Translations under genes and position numbers: made by a program
The notes under the pieces: model-generated
The model's input: the letters and a program-made list of their open reading frames with translations, nothing else
What the model was told of the DNA's origin: nothing
Database searches by the model: none
Source of the DNA: Apodemus sylvaticus
Lineage: Eukaryota; Chordata; Mammalia; Rodentia; Muridae
Direction: 5' to 3'
Assembly: GCF_947179515.1 (NCBI RefSeq)
Contig: NC_067478.1
Span: 24,668,266-24,732,265 of the forward strand
DNA length: 64,000 bases
Part shown: positions 63,958-64,000 of the stretch, in pieces
Numbering within the stretch: the first letter of the stretch is position 1
How the letters are laid out: every line of letters begins with the position of its first letter

Positions 63958-64000
63958 GTAGTCTGTCTGTATGTCTGTCTATATGTTGTCTGTCTGTCTT

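Overview
This window reads as mouse (Mus) nuclear DNA. It is packed with rodent-specific SINEs (7SL-derived B1, tRNA-derived B2, B3, B4 and ID types), mouse L1 3' ends, an ancient L1 tail, rodent LTR-type sequence and very long TG, TC and TTCC microsatellites. No operon, CRISPR array, phage or other prokaryotic feature is present. Almost every long open frame lies in a microsatellite, an antisense SINE or a tandem repeat and is not a gene. I found no intact protein-coding gene body.

Layout. Positions 1-31,300 are SINE-dense DNA. They contain an antisense old L1 tail (about 9.79-10.38 kb), a 5'-truncated processed pseudogene of cytoplasmic poly(A)-binding protein (about 11.05-11.68 kb), an L1 3' end followed by an 11-bp GC-rich minisatellite (14.03-14.35 kb), a 284-nt uninterrupted pyrimidine tract (17.4-17.7 kb) and three related LTR pieces in mixed orientation (20.16-21.10 kb). 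Positions 31,540-32,465 form the only strong CpG island, with GC boxes, an inverted CCAAT box, an NRF1-like site and consensus splice donors on both strands. It is the probable promoter and first exon(s) of a gene whose other exons lie outside the window; I could not name that gene. Positions 32,470-64,000 look like intron or intergenic DNA. They hold a 57-bp minisatellite (34.13-34.52 kb), an antisense L1 tail (38.1 kb), a split MIR (40.2-40.8 kb), a small hAT-type DNA transposon resembling URR1 (43.05 kb), an L1 insertion with inverted 5' part and perfect 15-bp target-site duplications (51.75-52.31 kb), a further L1 tail (53.94 kb), and many B1 and B2 copies, most of them on the minus strand.

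The content works mainly as a record of retrotransposition: L1 supplied the machinery that moved the SINEs and the PABPC pseudogene, and several nested insertions give relative ages. No undescribed biological system is visible. Family names for repeats are from recognition of consensus motifs, not from a search, and ends are usually good to about 5-20 bases. Stretches listed as unassigned are those where I saw no gene, RNA or confident repeat.
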